Below are positions 13,335 through 22,953 of a DNA stretch of 64,000 nucleotides, piece by piece; position 1 is the stretch's first letter; every line of letters begins with the position of its first letter. The stretch is from assembly GCF_033343995.1 (NCBI RefSeq), contig NZ_CP137573.1, positions 1,240,001 to 1,304,000 on the forward strand, given 5' to 3'. Made by a program: the position numbers and the translations under genes. Source of the stretch: Streptomyces sp. HUAS YS2. Its GTDB lineage: Bacteria; Actinomycetota; Actinomycetes; Streptomycetales; Streptomycetaceae. The notes below the pieces were generated by a model that was not told the DNA's origin, did not search any database, and worked only from the letters and a program-made list of their open reading frames with translations.

Positions 13335-14798
13335 ATGACCGCGCCCGTCCCGACCCCCGCACCGAACCCGCGCCCCACCGCGCTCGGCCAACTGGCCCGG
13401 GCCGAGATCGCGTTCCTGAACTGGCGCGATCCCACGCATCCGCAGGCCGGCGGCGCCGAGGCGTACTGCTACGAGATGGCCCGGCGGTTCACCGAGGCGG
13501 GCGCACACGTCACGCTGTTCTCCGCCCGGCACCCCGGCTCCGCCGCCCGCGAGTTCCGCGACGGGATCCGCTTCGTGCGCGGCGGCGGGACGTTCGGCGT
13601 GTACGCGGCCGCCGCCCGCCACCTGCTGCGGCACCGGCACGCGTACGACGCGGTCGTCGACTTCCAGAACGGGATCCCGTTCTTCTCCCCGCTGTTCACA
13701 CCGCGCTGGACCGCGGACATCTGCGTGATCCACCACATCCACCAGCGCCAGTTCGACCTGCGTTTCCACTGGCCGCTGAACGCGGTCGGACGACTGCTCG
13801 AGAAGCAGATCAGCCGCCGCGTCTACCGGGGCCGCCCCGTGGTCGTGGTCTCCCCGTCGACCCGCGAGGGCGCCCGGCGCGAACTCGGCTTCCCCAACCC
13901 GATCCACATCGTGCCCAACGGCGCCCCGCGTCCCGCCGCGCCCGCCGACGCACGCGATCTGCCGCCGCGCAGTCTCACGCCCGCGGTGGCGGTGATCAGC
14001 CGGCTCGTGCCGCACAAGCGCGTCGACCTGCTCGTACGGGCCGTGCCCGCGCTGCGCCGCGCGTACCCCGGCATCCGGGTCGACATCGCCGGCGACGGCG
14101 ACGAACTGCCCGCCCTGCGCGCGCTGAGCGAGGAACTCGGTGTGGACGGCGCGATCGTCCTGCACGGCCGGGTCTCCGAGCAGCGCAAACGCGAACTGCT
14201 GGCCCGCGCCTGGCTGACGGTCGTACCGTCCGTCGCCGAGGGCTGGGGCCTGACCGTGATCGAGGCCAACGCCGCCGGAACGCCCGCGCTCGCGTACGAC
14301 GTTCCCGGACTGCGTGACGCCATCCACCCGGGCCGCAACGGCTGGCTGCTGGCCCAGGGCACCGACCTCGCCGACGGCATCGCCGAGGCGCTCGCCGGGC
14401 TCGGCGACGACGCCGCGCGCGAGGCCGCGGCCGACCGGTGCCGCGCCTGGGCCGCGTCGTTCTCCTGGGACGACAGTGCGGAACGCCTGGCCCGCGTGGT
14501 CCTGGAGGAGGTGGGCCGGGTGCACCGGCACCGCCGCTCCCGGCGCAGCCCCAGCGACCTGACGGTGCTCACCCGCTTCACCGTGCGGGACGCCGACTCC
14601 ACCGAACGCGTGGTGCGCCGCTCGCTGCGGCAGACCGACGCGTGGAGCCGGCAGGGCAACTCCTTCCGACTGCTGCTGCACGGCTGCGACGAACTGCGCG
14701 CCCTGCGCGCACTGCGCCGCCTCGACGTGCACGACGCCACCGTCGCGCTGGCGAGCGGCCGGGACGTCCTCGTGGGTACGGGGAGGGCCGCGCCGTGA
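13335..14798 (+). CDS. GT4 glycosyltransferase with C-terminal extension
   Basis: A 487-residue GT-B enzyme. The acceptor domain starts with AEIAFLNWRDPTHPQAGGAE and the donor domain with AVISRLVPHKRVDLLVRAV. The EX7E retaining motif is EGWGLTVIE near residue 300. About 90 residues follow the GT4 domain (TVLTRFTVRDADSTERVV onward) with no recognised fold. ATG 13335 is preferred because AGGTG lies 6 bases upstream. GTG 13326 would overlap the previous stop by four bases and is the alternative. It presumably extends the repeat unit of the glycan. Confidence 0.88.
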   Translation: MTAPVPTPAPNPRPTALGQLARAEIAFLNWRDPTHPQAGGAEAYCYEMARRFTEAGAHVTLFSARHPGSAAREFRDGIRFVRGGGTFGVYAAAARHLLRHRHAYDAVVDFQNGIPFFSPLFTPRWTADICVIHHIHQRQFDLRFHWPLNAVGRLLEKQISRRVYRGRPVVVVSPSTREGARRELGFPNPIHIVPNGAPRPAAPADARDLPPRSLTPAVAVISRLVPHKRVDLLVRAVPALRRAYPGIRVDIAGDGDELPALRALSEELGVDGAIVLHGRVSEQRKRELLARAWLTVVPSVAEGWGLTVIEANAAGTPALAYDVPGLRDAIHPGRNGWLLAQGTDLADGIAEALAGLGDDAAREAAADRCRAWAASFSWDDSAERLARVVLEEVGRVHRHRRSRRSPSDLTVLTRFTVRDADSTERVVRRSLRQTDAWSRQGNSFRLLLHGCDELRALRALRRLDVHDATVALASGRDVLVGTGRAAP

Positions 14799-16237
14799 CC
14801 TACGCCGAACAGGCCACCGGGCGCGAGGCAGCGCTCCAGGACGAGCTCACCGCGGTACGCGGAGCCCGCTGGATCGCGACCGCCTCGGTGGTCGTCGGCG
14901 CCCTCAACTACCTCTACGCCCTGCTCCTCACGCGGCTCCTGGACGTCTCCGCGTACGCGACGTTCGCGGCCGGCCAGAGCCTGATCCTGTGCACCGCGGC
15001 GGTCGCCGTGGTGACCGTGCCGTGGATGCTCGCGCAGTCGCTGGCCCGGGCGGCGAGCGAGGAGGAGCGCGGCGACGCGGTCCGCTTCGCCGTCCTCACC
15101 GGCGCGGCCGGCGGGCTCCTCGCCGCCGCGGCGGTGGCCGCCGTGGCCATGCAGTTCGCGGGCCCCGCGACCACGCTGGTCCTGGCCACGACCACCCTGC
15201 TGATCTACGTCACCCGGGTCACCGTCGGCTGGCTGCAGGGCACCGAACGCCTGCGCACGCTGGCCGCGGTGACCACGAGCGAGGCCGCGCTCAAGCTGGT
15301 CGCCGGCCTGCTGCTGGTGGCCGCGCTCGGCATGAGCGACACCGGCGCCCTCGCGGCGTTCGGCATCGCGGTCCTGCCGTTCGTGGTCTGCCGCCCGCGC
15401 CGGATCCGCAGCAAGGAACGGCCGCTGTTCAAGGTGAGCGCACAGCGCGAACTGTGGCGGCGGGCCGTCGGCGTCGCGACCCTCCAGGGCGTCGTCGCCG
15501 TGATGGCGGCCGTCGACATGGTGCTCGTCGCGGTGCTGCCCACCGACCGGGCCGCCGCCGCCAGTTACCAGGCGAGCGTCATGGTCGGCCGGATCCCGCT
15601 GTTCCTCGCGGGCGCGGTCGCGATGGCCTTCCTGCCCGCGCTGTCCCGGCGCAGGGCGGGCACCCCGCTCGCGGCCAGTGCCGTCGGCATGTACGTGATC
15701 GTCGCGCTGCCCCTGGCCGCCGTCTGCGCCACCGCCCCCGGCGCCGTGCTGACCATGGTGTTCCCCACCGGGTACGGCTCGATGAGCGCCCTGATGGTGT
15801 ACACCGCGCTGGCCGGCCTGGCCCTGGGCGGACTCAGTCTGATCGTGACCTTCTCCCAGGCCGTGAGCGACTACGGCTGCCTGCGCCCGCTGGCCCTGGG
15901 CCTGGTCGGCTACGTCGCCGCGCTGCTGCTCGGCTGGCAGAGCGGCGGCGTGACCGGCATGGCGATCGGCGCGGTCTGCGGCAGCGTCGTGGCCCTCGGA
16001 CTGCTGGTGCACCGTCAGGTGCGCCGCGTCGGGCTCGCGCTGCCGCCCAAAGCACTGCTGCTCGAACCGCTGGCCCTCGCCGGAATCCTGGTCGCCGTGC
16101 GGCCCTACACCGTCGGGTGGCTGATCGCCGCCGCGGTGACGGCCGCCTGGGCCGTCTGGCGCTTCTTCGGCCGCGGCGACCGGCTCGGGCGGACCCGCCC
16201 GCCGGTCCCGGACCCGGCTCCGAGGAGGCCGCGATGA
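14795..16237 (+). CDS. Polysaccharide flippase (Wzx/MATE-like)
   Basis: A 480-residue, strongly hydrophobic protein with roughly 12-14 membrane helices, starting near GALNYLYALLLTRLLDVSAY. That segment and the following FAAGQSLILC are typical of the polysaccharide-export branch of the MOP flippases (Wzx, MurJ relatives). It should move a lipid-linked oligosaccharide across the membrane. A polar region (RPRRIRSKERPLFK) sits mid-protein. GTG 14795 overlaps the previous stop (GTGA), with GGGAGGG upstream. Confidence 0.87.
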   Translation: MTYAEQATGREAALQDELTAVRGARWIATASVVVGALNYLYALLLTRLLDVSAYATFAAGQSLILCTAAVAVVTVPWMLAQSLARAASEEERGDAVRFAVLTGAAGGLLAAAAVAAVAMQFAGPATTLVLATTTLLIYVTRVTVGWLQGTERLRTLAAVTTSEAALKLVAGLLLVAALGMSDTGALAAFGIAVLPFVVCRPRRIRSKERPLFKVSAQRELWRRAVGVATLQGVVAVMAAVDMVLVAVLPTDRAAAASYQASVMVGRIPLFLAGAVAMAFLPALSRRRAGTPLAASAVGMYVIVALPLAAVCATAPGAVLTMVFPTGYGSMSALMVYTALAGLALGGLSLIVTFSQAVSDYGCLRPLALGLVGYVAALLLGWQSGGVTGMAIGAVCGSVVALGLLVHRQVRRVGLALPPKALLLEPLALAGILVAVRPYTVGWLIAAAVTAAWAVWRFFGRGDRLGRTRPPVPDPAPRRPR

Positions 16238-18141
16238 CCACCGACGGAGTCCTGCTCGTGACGGTGTCCGGCCCGGCCCGCTCCGGCACGTCGTCCCTGG
16301 TGCGGCGGCTCGCGGCGCTCCTGCGGTCCCGCGGGTTCAGCGTCGGCACCGCGCGGGGCCATGTCTGCTTCCTGTGCCACCGCTTCTCCGGACCACCGCG
16401 AGTGAGGGAAAGGGAAGAGGAGTGGGCGCACCGCCGGTACGGTCCCGCGCGTTCACGCTCGCGCCGTCGGCGCGCCCACGCTCTCCTCCACGCCGCGGAG
16501 CTCTCCGCCCGTACCGGGGCCGCCCGGCTGCTGGCACGGGCCAGGGCGCACGGCCGGCCGGCCGTCGTGCTGACCGACGGCGGACCGCTCGACGCTCTCG
16601 CCTCCTTCGACCCGAACCCGGGTTCGACGGTCGCGGCGCTGTACTCCTCGTTCTCCCGGAACCGCGACCTCACGCTGCTCCTGGAAGTCTCCGCGTCGAC
16701 CCTCGCGGCCCGTGGCTGGGCCCGGGACTGGCCGTCGCCGCACGACCTCAGGGAACGCTACAAGGCGTGGGCGCACCGGCTGCCCGACGTGGCCCCGCTG
16801 GACGGCGAGGCCCCGCCGTCGGTGCTCGCGCGGGCCGCCCTCGACTTCGTCCTCGACACCGAAAGGAGCCGGGCGATCTCGGCCCGGCGGCGTGCCGAGG
16901 CCGGTGCCCGGCCGCGGCAGATCGTCGTGTCGACGTTCGACGACGCCGGCAACCCGGACTACCGCGGCGGCGGCGCCCTGGTGGTCGACAAGATGGCCCG
17001 CCGGCTCGCCGAGGACTTCCAGCTGACCGTGGTCACCGCGGGCCGCCGGAGCGGGACCCGGATCCGCGACGGCATCCGGTACGTCTATCTCCCGGTGTGC
17101 TGGGCGGGGCCCCGGGTCGGGCAGATCCTGTTCCAGGCGCTGCTGCCGCTGGCGGCGCGCCGGGTCCCGCACGACGTGTGGATCGAGAGCTTCACGCCGC
17201 CGTTCTCCACCAGCTTCCTGCCGCTGTTCTCGCGCGCGCCCGTCGTGGGGGTCGACCAGGGCCGCAGCGGCGAGGCGTTGTGGCACAAGTACCACATCCC
17301 GTTCTTCCTGATCGAGAGGCTCGGCCTGCGCTGCTACCGGAACATCGTGGTGATGAACGAGGCGGACGCCGAGTCGGTCCGGCGGATCAACCCCAAGGCG
17401 GACGTGCAGGTCATCGCCAACGGCGTGGAGCAGCAGGAGGTCGACGAGTCCCGGTTCGGCGAGGGCGAGTACATCCTGTTCCTCGGCCGGATCGACCTCT
17501 GGCAGAAGGGCCTCGACCTGCTGCTCTCCGCCTACCGCAAGGGCCGCCCGTCGCTGCCGCTGCTGCTGGTCGGCAGCGGTACCGAGGCCGAGGAGCGCAA
17601 GCTCCGGGCACTGCTCGACCGGCAGGGCGGCGACGTCCGCTGGCTCGGCCACGCCGAGGACGAGCGCAAGCACGAACTGCTGCTCGGCAGCGCCTTCCTG
17701 GTGATGCCGTCCCGGCACGAGACGTTCGGCCTCGTCGCGCTCGAAGGCATGTCGTACGGCAAGCCGGTGCTGCACTTCAATCTGCCCGCGCTGCGCTGGA
17801 TGCGGGACGGCGGCGACGTCGGCGTGCCGCCCTTCGACGTGGACGCGCTCGCCGACGGCCTGCGCATGCTCGCGGCCGACCCGCAGTGGCGGCGCCGGCT
17901 GGGCCGCGAGGCCCGGCAGGCCGCGCAGCGCTACACCTGGGAGGAGATGACCGGCCGGTACGTGTCGCTGGCCCGGCATCTCCTCGCCTCCGGGAGCGGA
18001 CCGGACGAGCCCGGTCCGCGGTACCCGGATTCCGGACGACCGGACCCGGAGCCGCCGGGTCCCGGTCGTCCGGGACCGGAACGGTCCGGCCCCGGACGGC
18101 CGTCGAGCGAAGGGGGTCCGTCATGGCCACCGACCGACTGA
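16234..18141 (+). CDS. Fusion of a thymidylate-kinase-like P-loop domain and a GT4 glycosyltransferase
   Basis: The 635-residue protein has two parts. Residues 1-215 look like a nucleoside-monophosphate-kinase fold: VTVSGPARSGTSSLVRRLA takes the Walker A position, followed by VVLTDGGPLD and LLEVSASTLAARG. The Walker Lys is replaced by Thr (SGTSS), so normal phosphate binding is doubtful. Residues 228-590 are a GT4 domain with YILFLGRIDLWQKGLDLLL and the EX7E motif ETFGLVALE. The last 50 residues are a Pro/Gly/Arg-rich tail with PGRPGPER-type repeats. ATGA overlaps the flippase stop, with GAGGAGG upstream. The role of the kinase-like half is unknown. Confidence 0.85.
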   Translation: MTTDGVLLVTVSGPARSGTSSLVRRLAALLRSRGFSVGTARGHVCFLCHRFSGPPRVREREEEWAHRRYGPARSRSRRRRAHALLHAAELSARTGAARLLARARAHGRPAVVLTDGGPLDALASFDPNPGSTVAALYSSFSRNRDLTLLLEVSASTLAARGWARDWPSPHDLRERYKAWAHRLPDVAPLDGEAPPSVLARAALDFVLDTERSRAISARRRAEAGARPRQIVVSTFDDAGNPDYRGGGALVVDKMARRLAEDFQLTVVTAGRRSGTRIRDGIRYVYLPVCWAGPRVGQILFQALLPLAARRVPHDVWIESFTPPFSTSFLPLFSRAPVVGVDQGRSGEALWHKYHIPFFLIERLGLRCYRNIVVMNEADAESVRRINPKADVQVIANGVEQQEVDESRFGEGEYILFLGRIDLWQKGLDLLLSAYRKGRPSLPLLLVGSGTEAEERKLRALLDRQGGDVRWLGHAEDERKHELLLGSAFLVMPSRHETFGLVALEGMSYGKPVLHFNLPALRWMRDGGDVGVPPFDVDALADGLRMLAADPQWRRRLGREARQAAQRYTWEEMTGRYVSLARHLLASGSGPDEPGPRYPDSGRPDPEPPGPGRPGPERSGPGRPSSEGGPSWPPTD

Positions 18142-18926
18142 CCGCCGAGATCGAGGCGCGCACCCGGCTGGTCGTGCTGTCCCCGCATCTCGACGACGCC
18201 GTGCTCTCCTGCGGAGCGCTGCTCGCCCGGCTGCGGCCCCGGACACCGGTGACGGTCGCGACCCTGTTCACGCACTCCGGCCCGCCGCCGCACACCCTGT
18301 CCGCGCGGCGCTACCTCCGCCAGACGCGGGCGTCCGACGCGGAGCGGCTGTACGCCTCCCGGCGGGACGAGGACCGGGCGGTCCTGGACCGCCTGGGCGT
18401 CTCCTGGCAGCACGCCGGGCTGCCGGACGGGCTGTTCCGCCGCAGACAGCGACAGGGCGCGGGGCGCCGGGCGCTGGCCCGGGGCGTGCCCGAGCTCGAC
18501 CACGTCTATCCGACCTACCGGCTGCACCTGAGCGCCGGACGGATCTCCGACCAGGACGCCGGCACGGTCCGGCAGGTCGCCGACGTGCTGTCCGAACTCA
18601 CCGCTCCCGGCCACGCCCTGGTGCTCGCCCCGCTTGCCGTCGGCGGCCACGTCGACCATCTGCTGGTCCGGACGGTCGCCGAGCGGAGCCGCCAACGCGT
18701 CGTCTACTACAGCGACTTCCCGTACAACCAGGAGTACGACGTGGACCCGGCCTTCACCCGCCGCCACGCGCTGGTGCGCTGCGACTGGGAGTCGGGCCTG
18801 GACGACAAGGCCGAGCTGATCCGCGGCTACCGGTCGCAGGCCGACGCCCTGTTCCCGCGCGGCAGCATCCCGCGCGCCCCCGAGGTGTACCTGCTGCCGG
18901 ACGAGAGCGCGGGGGCGACCCCATGA
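18123..18926 (+). CDS. PIG-L family N-deacetylase
   Basis: The 267-residue enzyme has the zinc motif SPHLDDAVLSCGALLA (HxxDD) near residue 20 and the third ligand region VGGHVDHLLVR near 178. PIG-L enzymes remove N-acetyl groups from GlcNAc-type sugars, as in mycothiol, GPI or natural-product glycan synthesis. Within this operon it probably deacetylates a sugar of the glycan or its lipid-linked precursor. ATG 18123 lies 19 bases inside the upstream gene, with AAGGGGG as ribosome site. Confidence 0.9.
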   Translation: MATDRLTAEIEARTRLVVLSPHLDDAVLSCGALLARLRPRTPVTVATLFTHSGPPPHTLSARRYLRQTRASDAERLYASRRDEDRAVLDRLGVSWQHAGLPDGLFRRRQRQGAGRRALARGVPELDHVYPTYRLHLSAGRISDQDAGTVRQVADVLSELTAPGHALVLAPLAVGGHVDHLLVRTVAERSRQRVVYYSDFPYNQEYDVDPAFTRRHALVRCDWESGLDDKAELIRGYRSQADALFPRGSIPRAPEVYLLPDESAGATP

Positions 18927-20527
18927 CCCGCACCGAAGCCGCGCCGCGGCACGCGGGCGACCGGCACAAGGGCGACCGGCGCGCGGGCGAAGGCCTCGCG
19001 GGCCGCCTGCCCGCGGCCGGCCGGCTCCCCCGGCGGCCGCTGCCGGTCTGGCTGATCGCCACCGCCGTCGGGCTGCTCACGACGGGCCTGCGGCTGGTCG
19101 GACTCGCCCGGTCCGGCGACCTGTTCGTCGACGAACTCATCTACCACGAGCTCGGCAGGACCGCCGACGCGGGCGGCTTCCCGTACACCGAGGACGGCCT
19201 GTTCTTCCTCCACCCTCCGGGCTTCTTCTACCTCCAGGCCGGCTGGCTGCGGATCCTGCCGATCGACCACGACCTGCTCTCCGAGATCTACGCGATCCGA
19301 GTGCTCAACTCCCTGATCGCGGGCGGCACGGCCGTCCTGATCGTCGTGCTCGTCGCCCGGATCAGGTCCCGGACGGCGGGCGCGGTGGCCGGCGCGATCT
19401 TCGCCCTGGACCAGTACTGCATCCGGCAGAACGACCGGGCCATGCTGGACACCGAGACGATGTTCTGGGTCCTCGCGGGCCTGCTGCTCCTGGTGACACT
19501 GACCCGGCAGCCCCCGCCGCGCCGCACCGTCCTGCGCGCGGCGGGCGCCGGCCTCTGCTTCGGCATGGCGGTCCTCACGAAGGACCATTCGACACTCATC
19601 ACCGTCCTGCCGCTGCTGGCCGCCCTGGCCCTTGGCTGGGGCCCCTCCCGCCGGCTGCTGACGGTGACCCTGGCGACGACCGCCCTGCCCTACGCGGTGT
19701 ACGTGACCGTCATCGCCTCGTCCGGGCACCTGGACGCGTTCTGGGCGGGCAAGACCCGCGGTGTGAAGCGGCTCGCCGGGGTGCTCCAGGAGACCGGCTT
19801 CAACTCCCCCGGCACGCCCGCCCTCAGCGACCGGCTCGCCGAGGGGCTGCCCGGCTACACCACCACCTACCTGCTGCTGCTCCTGACCCCGCTCGCCCTG
19901 TTCCTGCTGCTGCGCCGCCGAGCGCCCGTGTACCGGCTGCTCACGCTCTTCCACGTGTCGGCGATCCTGACGCTCGGCTACGCGCTCGGTCTGGGCACCC
20001 TGGAGGAACAGGCGCTCTATCTGCTGTTCGTGCCCAACCTGGTGGCCCTCGCGGTGACCTTCCCGGTGCCCCGGGGCCCCGGCGCGGCCCGGCGCGTGCT
20101 GGGGGCCCTCGCCGCGCTCGCCGTCGCGGGCGCCGTGGTCATGCCGGCCGTGGTGTACGCGCAGGAACGGCTCCGCCCGGACGACGGATTCGCCCGGCTG
20201 CGGGCCTACCTGGCGGCGCACGTCCCGGACGGCACGCCGATCCTCACCGCCGACACCGGCGAGACCCGCGGCATCACCTACTGGGCGCTGCGCGACCGGT
20301 ACCGGCCGACCGAATGGGTGCCGGCCGAGGTCGAGGGCTTCGCGGGGGCGCGGTACGTCGTCGTGCCCTGGAAGGTGATCGACGAGGGGTACGCGCTGAA
20401 CGACGCGCGGGAGGTGCGGCGGCTCGTCGCCGACGGCGACCTGCTGTTCTCCTTCCACGGCGAGACGTACGGAACGCTGGCGCTCTACCGGCTGCCTCCG
20501 GCGGGTGGCGGCTCCGATGACCGCTGA
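18923..20527 (+). CDS. Polytopic GT39/ArnT-like glycosyltransferase
   Basis: A 534-residue membrane protein with about ten hydrophobic helices after a charged 40-residue N-terminus. The acidic first loop LFVDELIYHELGR and LHPPGFFYLQAGW are typical of GT-C enzymes that use polyprenyl-phosphate sugars (PMT, ArnT, GT39). It probably transfers a sugar on the outer face of the membrane. A soluble C-terminal part (about residue 420 on) contains ADTGETRGITYWALRDRYR. ATGA overlap with the PIG-L gene indicates coupling. Confidence 0.87.
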   Translation: MTRTEAAPRHAGDRHKGDRRAGEGLAGRLPAAGRLPRRPLPVWLIATAVGLLTTGLRLVGLARSGDLFVDELIYHELGRTADAGGFPYTEDGLFFLHPPGFFYLQAGWLRILPIDHDLLSEIYAIRVLNSLIAGGTAVLIVVLVARIRSRTAGAVAGAIFALDQYCIRQNDRAMLDTETMFWVLAGLLLLVTLTRQPPPRRTVLRAAGAGLCFGMAVLTKDHSTLITVLPLLAALALGWGPSRRLLTVTLATTALPYAVYVTVIASSGHLDAFWAGKTRGVKRLAGVLQETGFNSPGTPALSDRLAEGLPGYTTTYLLLLLTPLALFLLLRRRAPVYRLLTLFHVSAILTLGYALGLGTLEEQALYLLFVPNLVALAVTFPVPRGPGAARRVLGALAALAVAGAVVMPAVVYAQERLRPDDGFARLRAYLAAHVPDGTPILTADTGETRGITYWALRDRYRPTEWVPAEVEGFAGARYVVVPWKVIDEGYALNDAREVRRLVADGDLLFSFHGETYGTLALYRLPPAGGGSDDR

Positions 20528-21662
20528 CCCGCGGGCCCCTCGGGTGCTCCTGCTCACCAGCGGCCCGGCCGACGGCGCGGACGGCGCGGACCTGCGGCTG
20601 ACCGCGGACATCGTGCGGGGGCTGCCGGAGGTGGAGTTCACCCGGTTCACCCGCTGGCCGCCGCGCGCCGGATCCGCACGGGCCGGCCCCCCGGTCGCCG
20701 GACCGCCTCCTCCGCAGCCCACGGCCGCCGCCGGCCGCACGCTGCCGATCGTGTCGTGGGACGGCGCGCCGCACGTGCCGGAGCGGCTCCAGGCCGCGCT
20801 CACGGCCGCCGTCGTGGCCCGCGGCACGGACCTGGTCCACGCGGTGATGACCATCGGCAACGGCTTTCCCGCGTACTCCCGGCTGCGTGCCCTGCTGCTC
20901 GGCTCGACTCCGGTCCTGCACACCGTTCCCGGGGTGCTGGCCCCGCTGCTCCCGGCCCGCTCGCGCCCGCTCGGCACGACGGTCGCGCTCTCCGAGACGA
21001 CCGCCCGGAGCCTGACCGGCGCGGGTTTCCGCGACGTGCGGGTGGTGGCCCCGATGGTGCCGCTGGACCGGTGGCCGCGGCTGCCGCGCCCGGCGGGCAC
21101 GCCGGTGGTGCTGGTCACCGGTCACCACGACCCGCTGGGCGGGGCGACGGACGCCGTCGACGCCGCCGGGATCGCGGCCCGGGCCGGGGCCCGGTTCCGG
21201 CTCGTGCTCGCCCTCCGCTCGCGGCCGGGCCAGGACCCCGAGGGGCCGGCCGAGTCGCTGCTCGCGCGGGCGCACGCCGCCGGGCTGCCCGACGTGCAGG
21301 TGCGCGGTTACGTCGACGACATGCCGAGCCTGATGGCCTCGGCGCACACACTTCTGCTGCCGCCCACGATCCTGGGCGGCCGGGCCGACATCCCGTACTC
21401 GGTGCTCCAGGCCCTCGCGACCGGGCGGCCGGTGATCCTGACCGACATGCCGCAGTTCGCCGACCTCGGCGACGCGGTGCTTCGGGCTCCGCCGGGCGAC
21501 ACGCTGCGTCTCGGACTGCTGCTCGCCTGGCTGCTGGACCAGCCCCGTTGCTGGGAGATGCTGGCCGAACGCGGCCGCCGCACGGTCGAGGAGCGGTTCG
21601 CCCCCGACCGGTTCGCCGCACAGTACCGGGACCTTTACCGGGAGTTGCTGGCATGGGACTGA
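20517..21662 (+). CDS. GT4-like glycosyltransferase
   Basis: A 381-residue GT-B protein. The N-terminus PRVLLLTSGPADGADGADLR and the donor half (VVLVTGHHDPLGGATDAVDA, then PPTILGGRADIPYSVLQALA) fit family 4. The usual first Glu of EX7E appears as Gly/Arg in that last motif, so the active site is atypical. ATG 20517 starts 11 bases before the upstream stop. A GTG at 20505 is possible. It is one of two GT4 enzymes with unusual features in this operon. Confidence 0.78.
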   Translation: MTADPRAPRVLLLTSGPADGADGADLRLTADIVRGLPEVEFTRFTRWPPRAGSARAGPPVAGPPPPQPTAAAGRTLPIVSWDGAPHVPERLQAALTAAVVARGTDLVHAVMTIGNGFPAYSRLRALLLGSTPVLHTVPGVLAPLLPARSRPLGTTVALSETTARSLTGAGFRDVRVVAPMVPLDRWPRLPRPAGTPVVLVTGHHDPLGGATDAVDAAGIAARAGARFRLVLALRSRPGQDPEGPAESLLARAHAAGLPDVQVRGYVDDMPSLMASAHTLLLPPTILGGRADIPYSVLQALATGRPVILTDMPQFADLGDAVLRAPPGDTLRLGLLLAWLLDQPRCWEMLAERGRRTVEERFAPDRFAAQYRDLYRELLAWD

Positions 21663-22939
21663 CGCGGCGGCTGCTGCTCCTCGGCGTGCTGGGCGTGCTC
21701 CTGGCCTCCCTGGGAGTGGTACGGATCCTCGGGCACGACGGCGGGGACGCGGACGCGGTGTACTTCGGGACGCTGCAGACCGATCCGGCCAGGGCGAGCA
21801 CCGAGTACGCCGCCGGGGTCCGGGTCGCCCATCTGCAGCTGGACTGGGAACGGTTCGAGCCCGCCGACGGCGTCTTCGACGCCGCGTACGCCGCGGAGGT
21901 GCGCGCCACGGTCCGTGAGCTGCGCGCCGCCGGGCTGAAGGTCGAGGCCGGGCTCGGGCTGCACCACCCGCCGCAGTGGCTCGCCGCGGCGCATCCGGCG
22001 GCCGTCTGGGTCGACCAGCGCGGCGCCCGGTACGCGGGCACGCCGAACCTCGTCTTCAGCCAGGAGGCCCGGGACGAGGTGGCGGTGTACCTGCGGGAGG
22101 TGGACCGCACGGTGGGCCTGGAGAACTTCTGGGCGCTGCGGGTCGGGGTGAACGAGGCGGGCGAGTTCAGCTATCCGCCGTCCGGCACCGCGGGCGCCAC
22201 CTCGTACTGGGCCTACGACGCCAATGCCCAGGCGGGGGCCGTGGCCCCGGGGCGCCCCGCCACGGTGCCGGCCAACCCCTTCCCCGGCTGGCGGCCCGGC
22301 GAGCGCACGTACGCCGGGCGGCCGTTCACCGAGGAGCAGGTGGCGCGCTGGTACGACTGGTACCTCGGCGCGCTGACCGACGCCGTCAACTGGCAGCTCG
22401 ACCAGTACACCGCGCTCGGCTACACGGGCCGGCTCAAGGTGCTGGTCCCGGGCAGCGGTTACTACCCGGCCGACCGGGACGCGGCGCTGGCCGGCTATCT
22501 CGCCGGGCCGGAGTCCGGGGAACTGCTGGGGCGGGGCGCCGGGTTCTTCACGACCCTGGGCGGGGTCCGGAAGCTGGACAACGTGCGTCCGGTGTCCACC
22601 GCGCTCGTCGACGGGACGGGCACGTCGCCCGACAGCGGCTGCCGTCCCGAGGACGATCGGGTGAATATCCATGCATCGAAGAATTCCGCGATCCGCGACT
22701 GGTCGTCGGTCCGCTGGATCTCCGCGATCGCCAAGCGCGCGGGGTTCGACCGGATCGACGGCGAGAGCGCCGGCCCGCACGTCTCCCCGTACCGCCCCGG
22801 CGTCATGGAGGACGCGGCCCGGCAGCTGACGTCGTGCGGGCTCGGGGGGCTGATGTGGGCGTTCGACGCCCAGCTGTACGACGGGACGCCCGGCTCGTCC
22901 CTCGACGACTACGCCGCAGTGATCGACCGCCACACGTGA
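21653..22939 (+). CDS. Membrane-anchored or secreted glycoside hydrolase, TIM-barrel type
   Basis: The 428-residue product starts with a short basic stretch and one hydrophobic helix (RRLLLLGVLGVLLASLGVV), a signal peptide or anchor. The rest resembles GH42/GH5-like barrels: LDWERFEPADGVFDAAYAAE, GLGLHHPPQW, and RVGVNEAGEFSYP, whose Glu is a candidate acid/base, followed by FDRIDGESAG. It may trim or edit the exported glycan, or belong to a synthase-linked hydrolase pair. The start overlaps the GT gene by 10 bases. The exact GH family is uncertain. Confidence 0.75.
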   Translation: MGLTRRLLLLGVLGVLLASLGVVRILGHDGGDADAVYFGTLQTDPARASTEYAAGVRVAHLQLDWERFEPADGVFDAAYAAEVRATVRELRAAGLKVEAGLGLHHPPQWLAAAHPAAVWVDQRGARYAGTPNLVFSQEARDEVAVYLREVDRTVGLENFWALRVGVNEAGEFSYPPSGTAGATSYWAYDANAQAGAVAPGRPATVPANPFPGWRPGERTYAGRPFTEEQVARWYDWYLGALTDAVNWQLDQYTALGYTGRLKVLVPGSGYYPADRDAALAGYLAGPESGELLGRGAGFFTTLGGVRKLDNVRPVSTALVDGTGTSPDSGCRPEDDRVNIHASKNSAIRDWSSVRWISAIAKRAGFDRIDGESAGPHVSPYRPGVMEDAARQLTSCGLGGLMWAFDAQLYDGTPGSSLDDYAAVIDRHT

Positions 22940-22953
22940 GGTGGTGTACCGCC

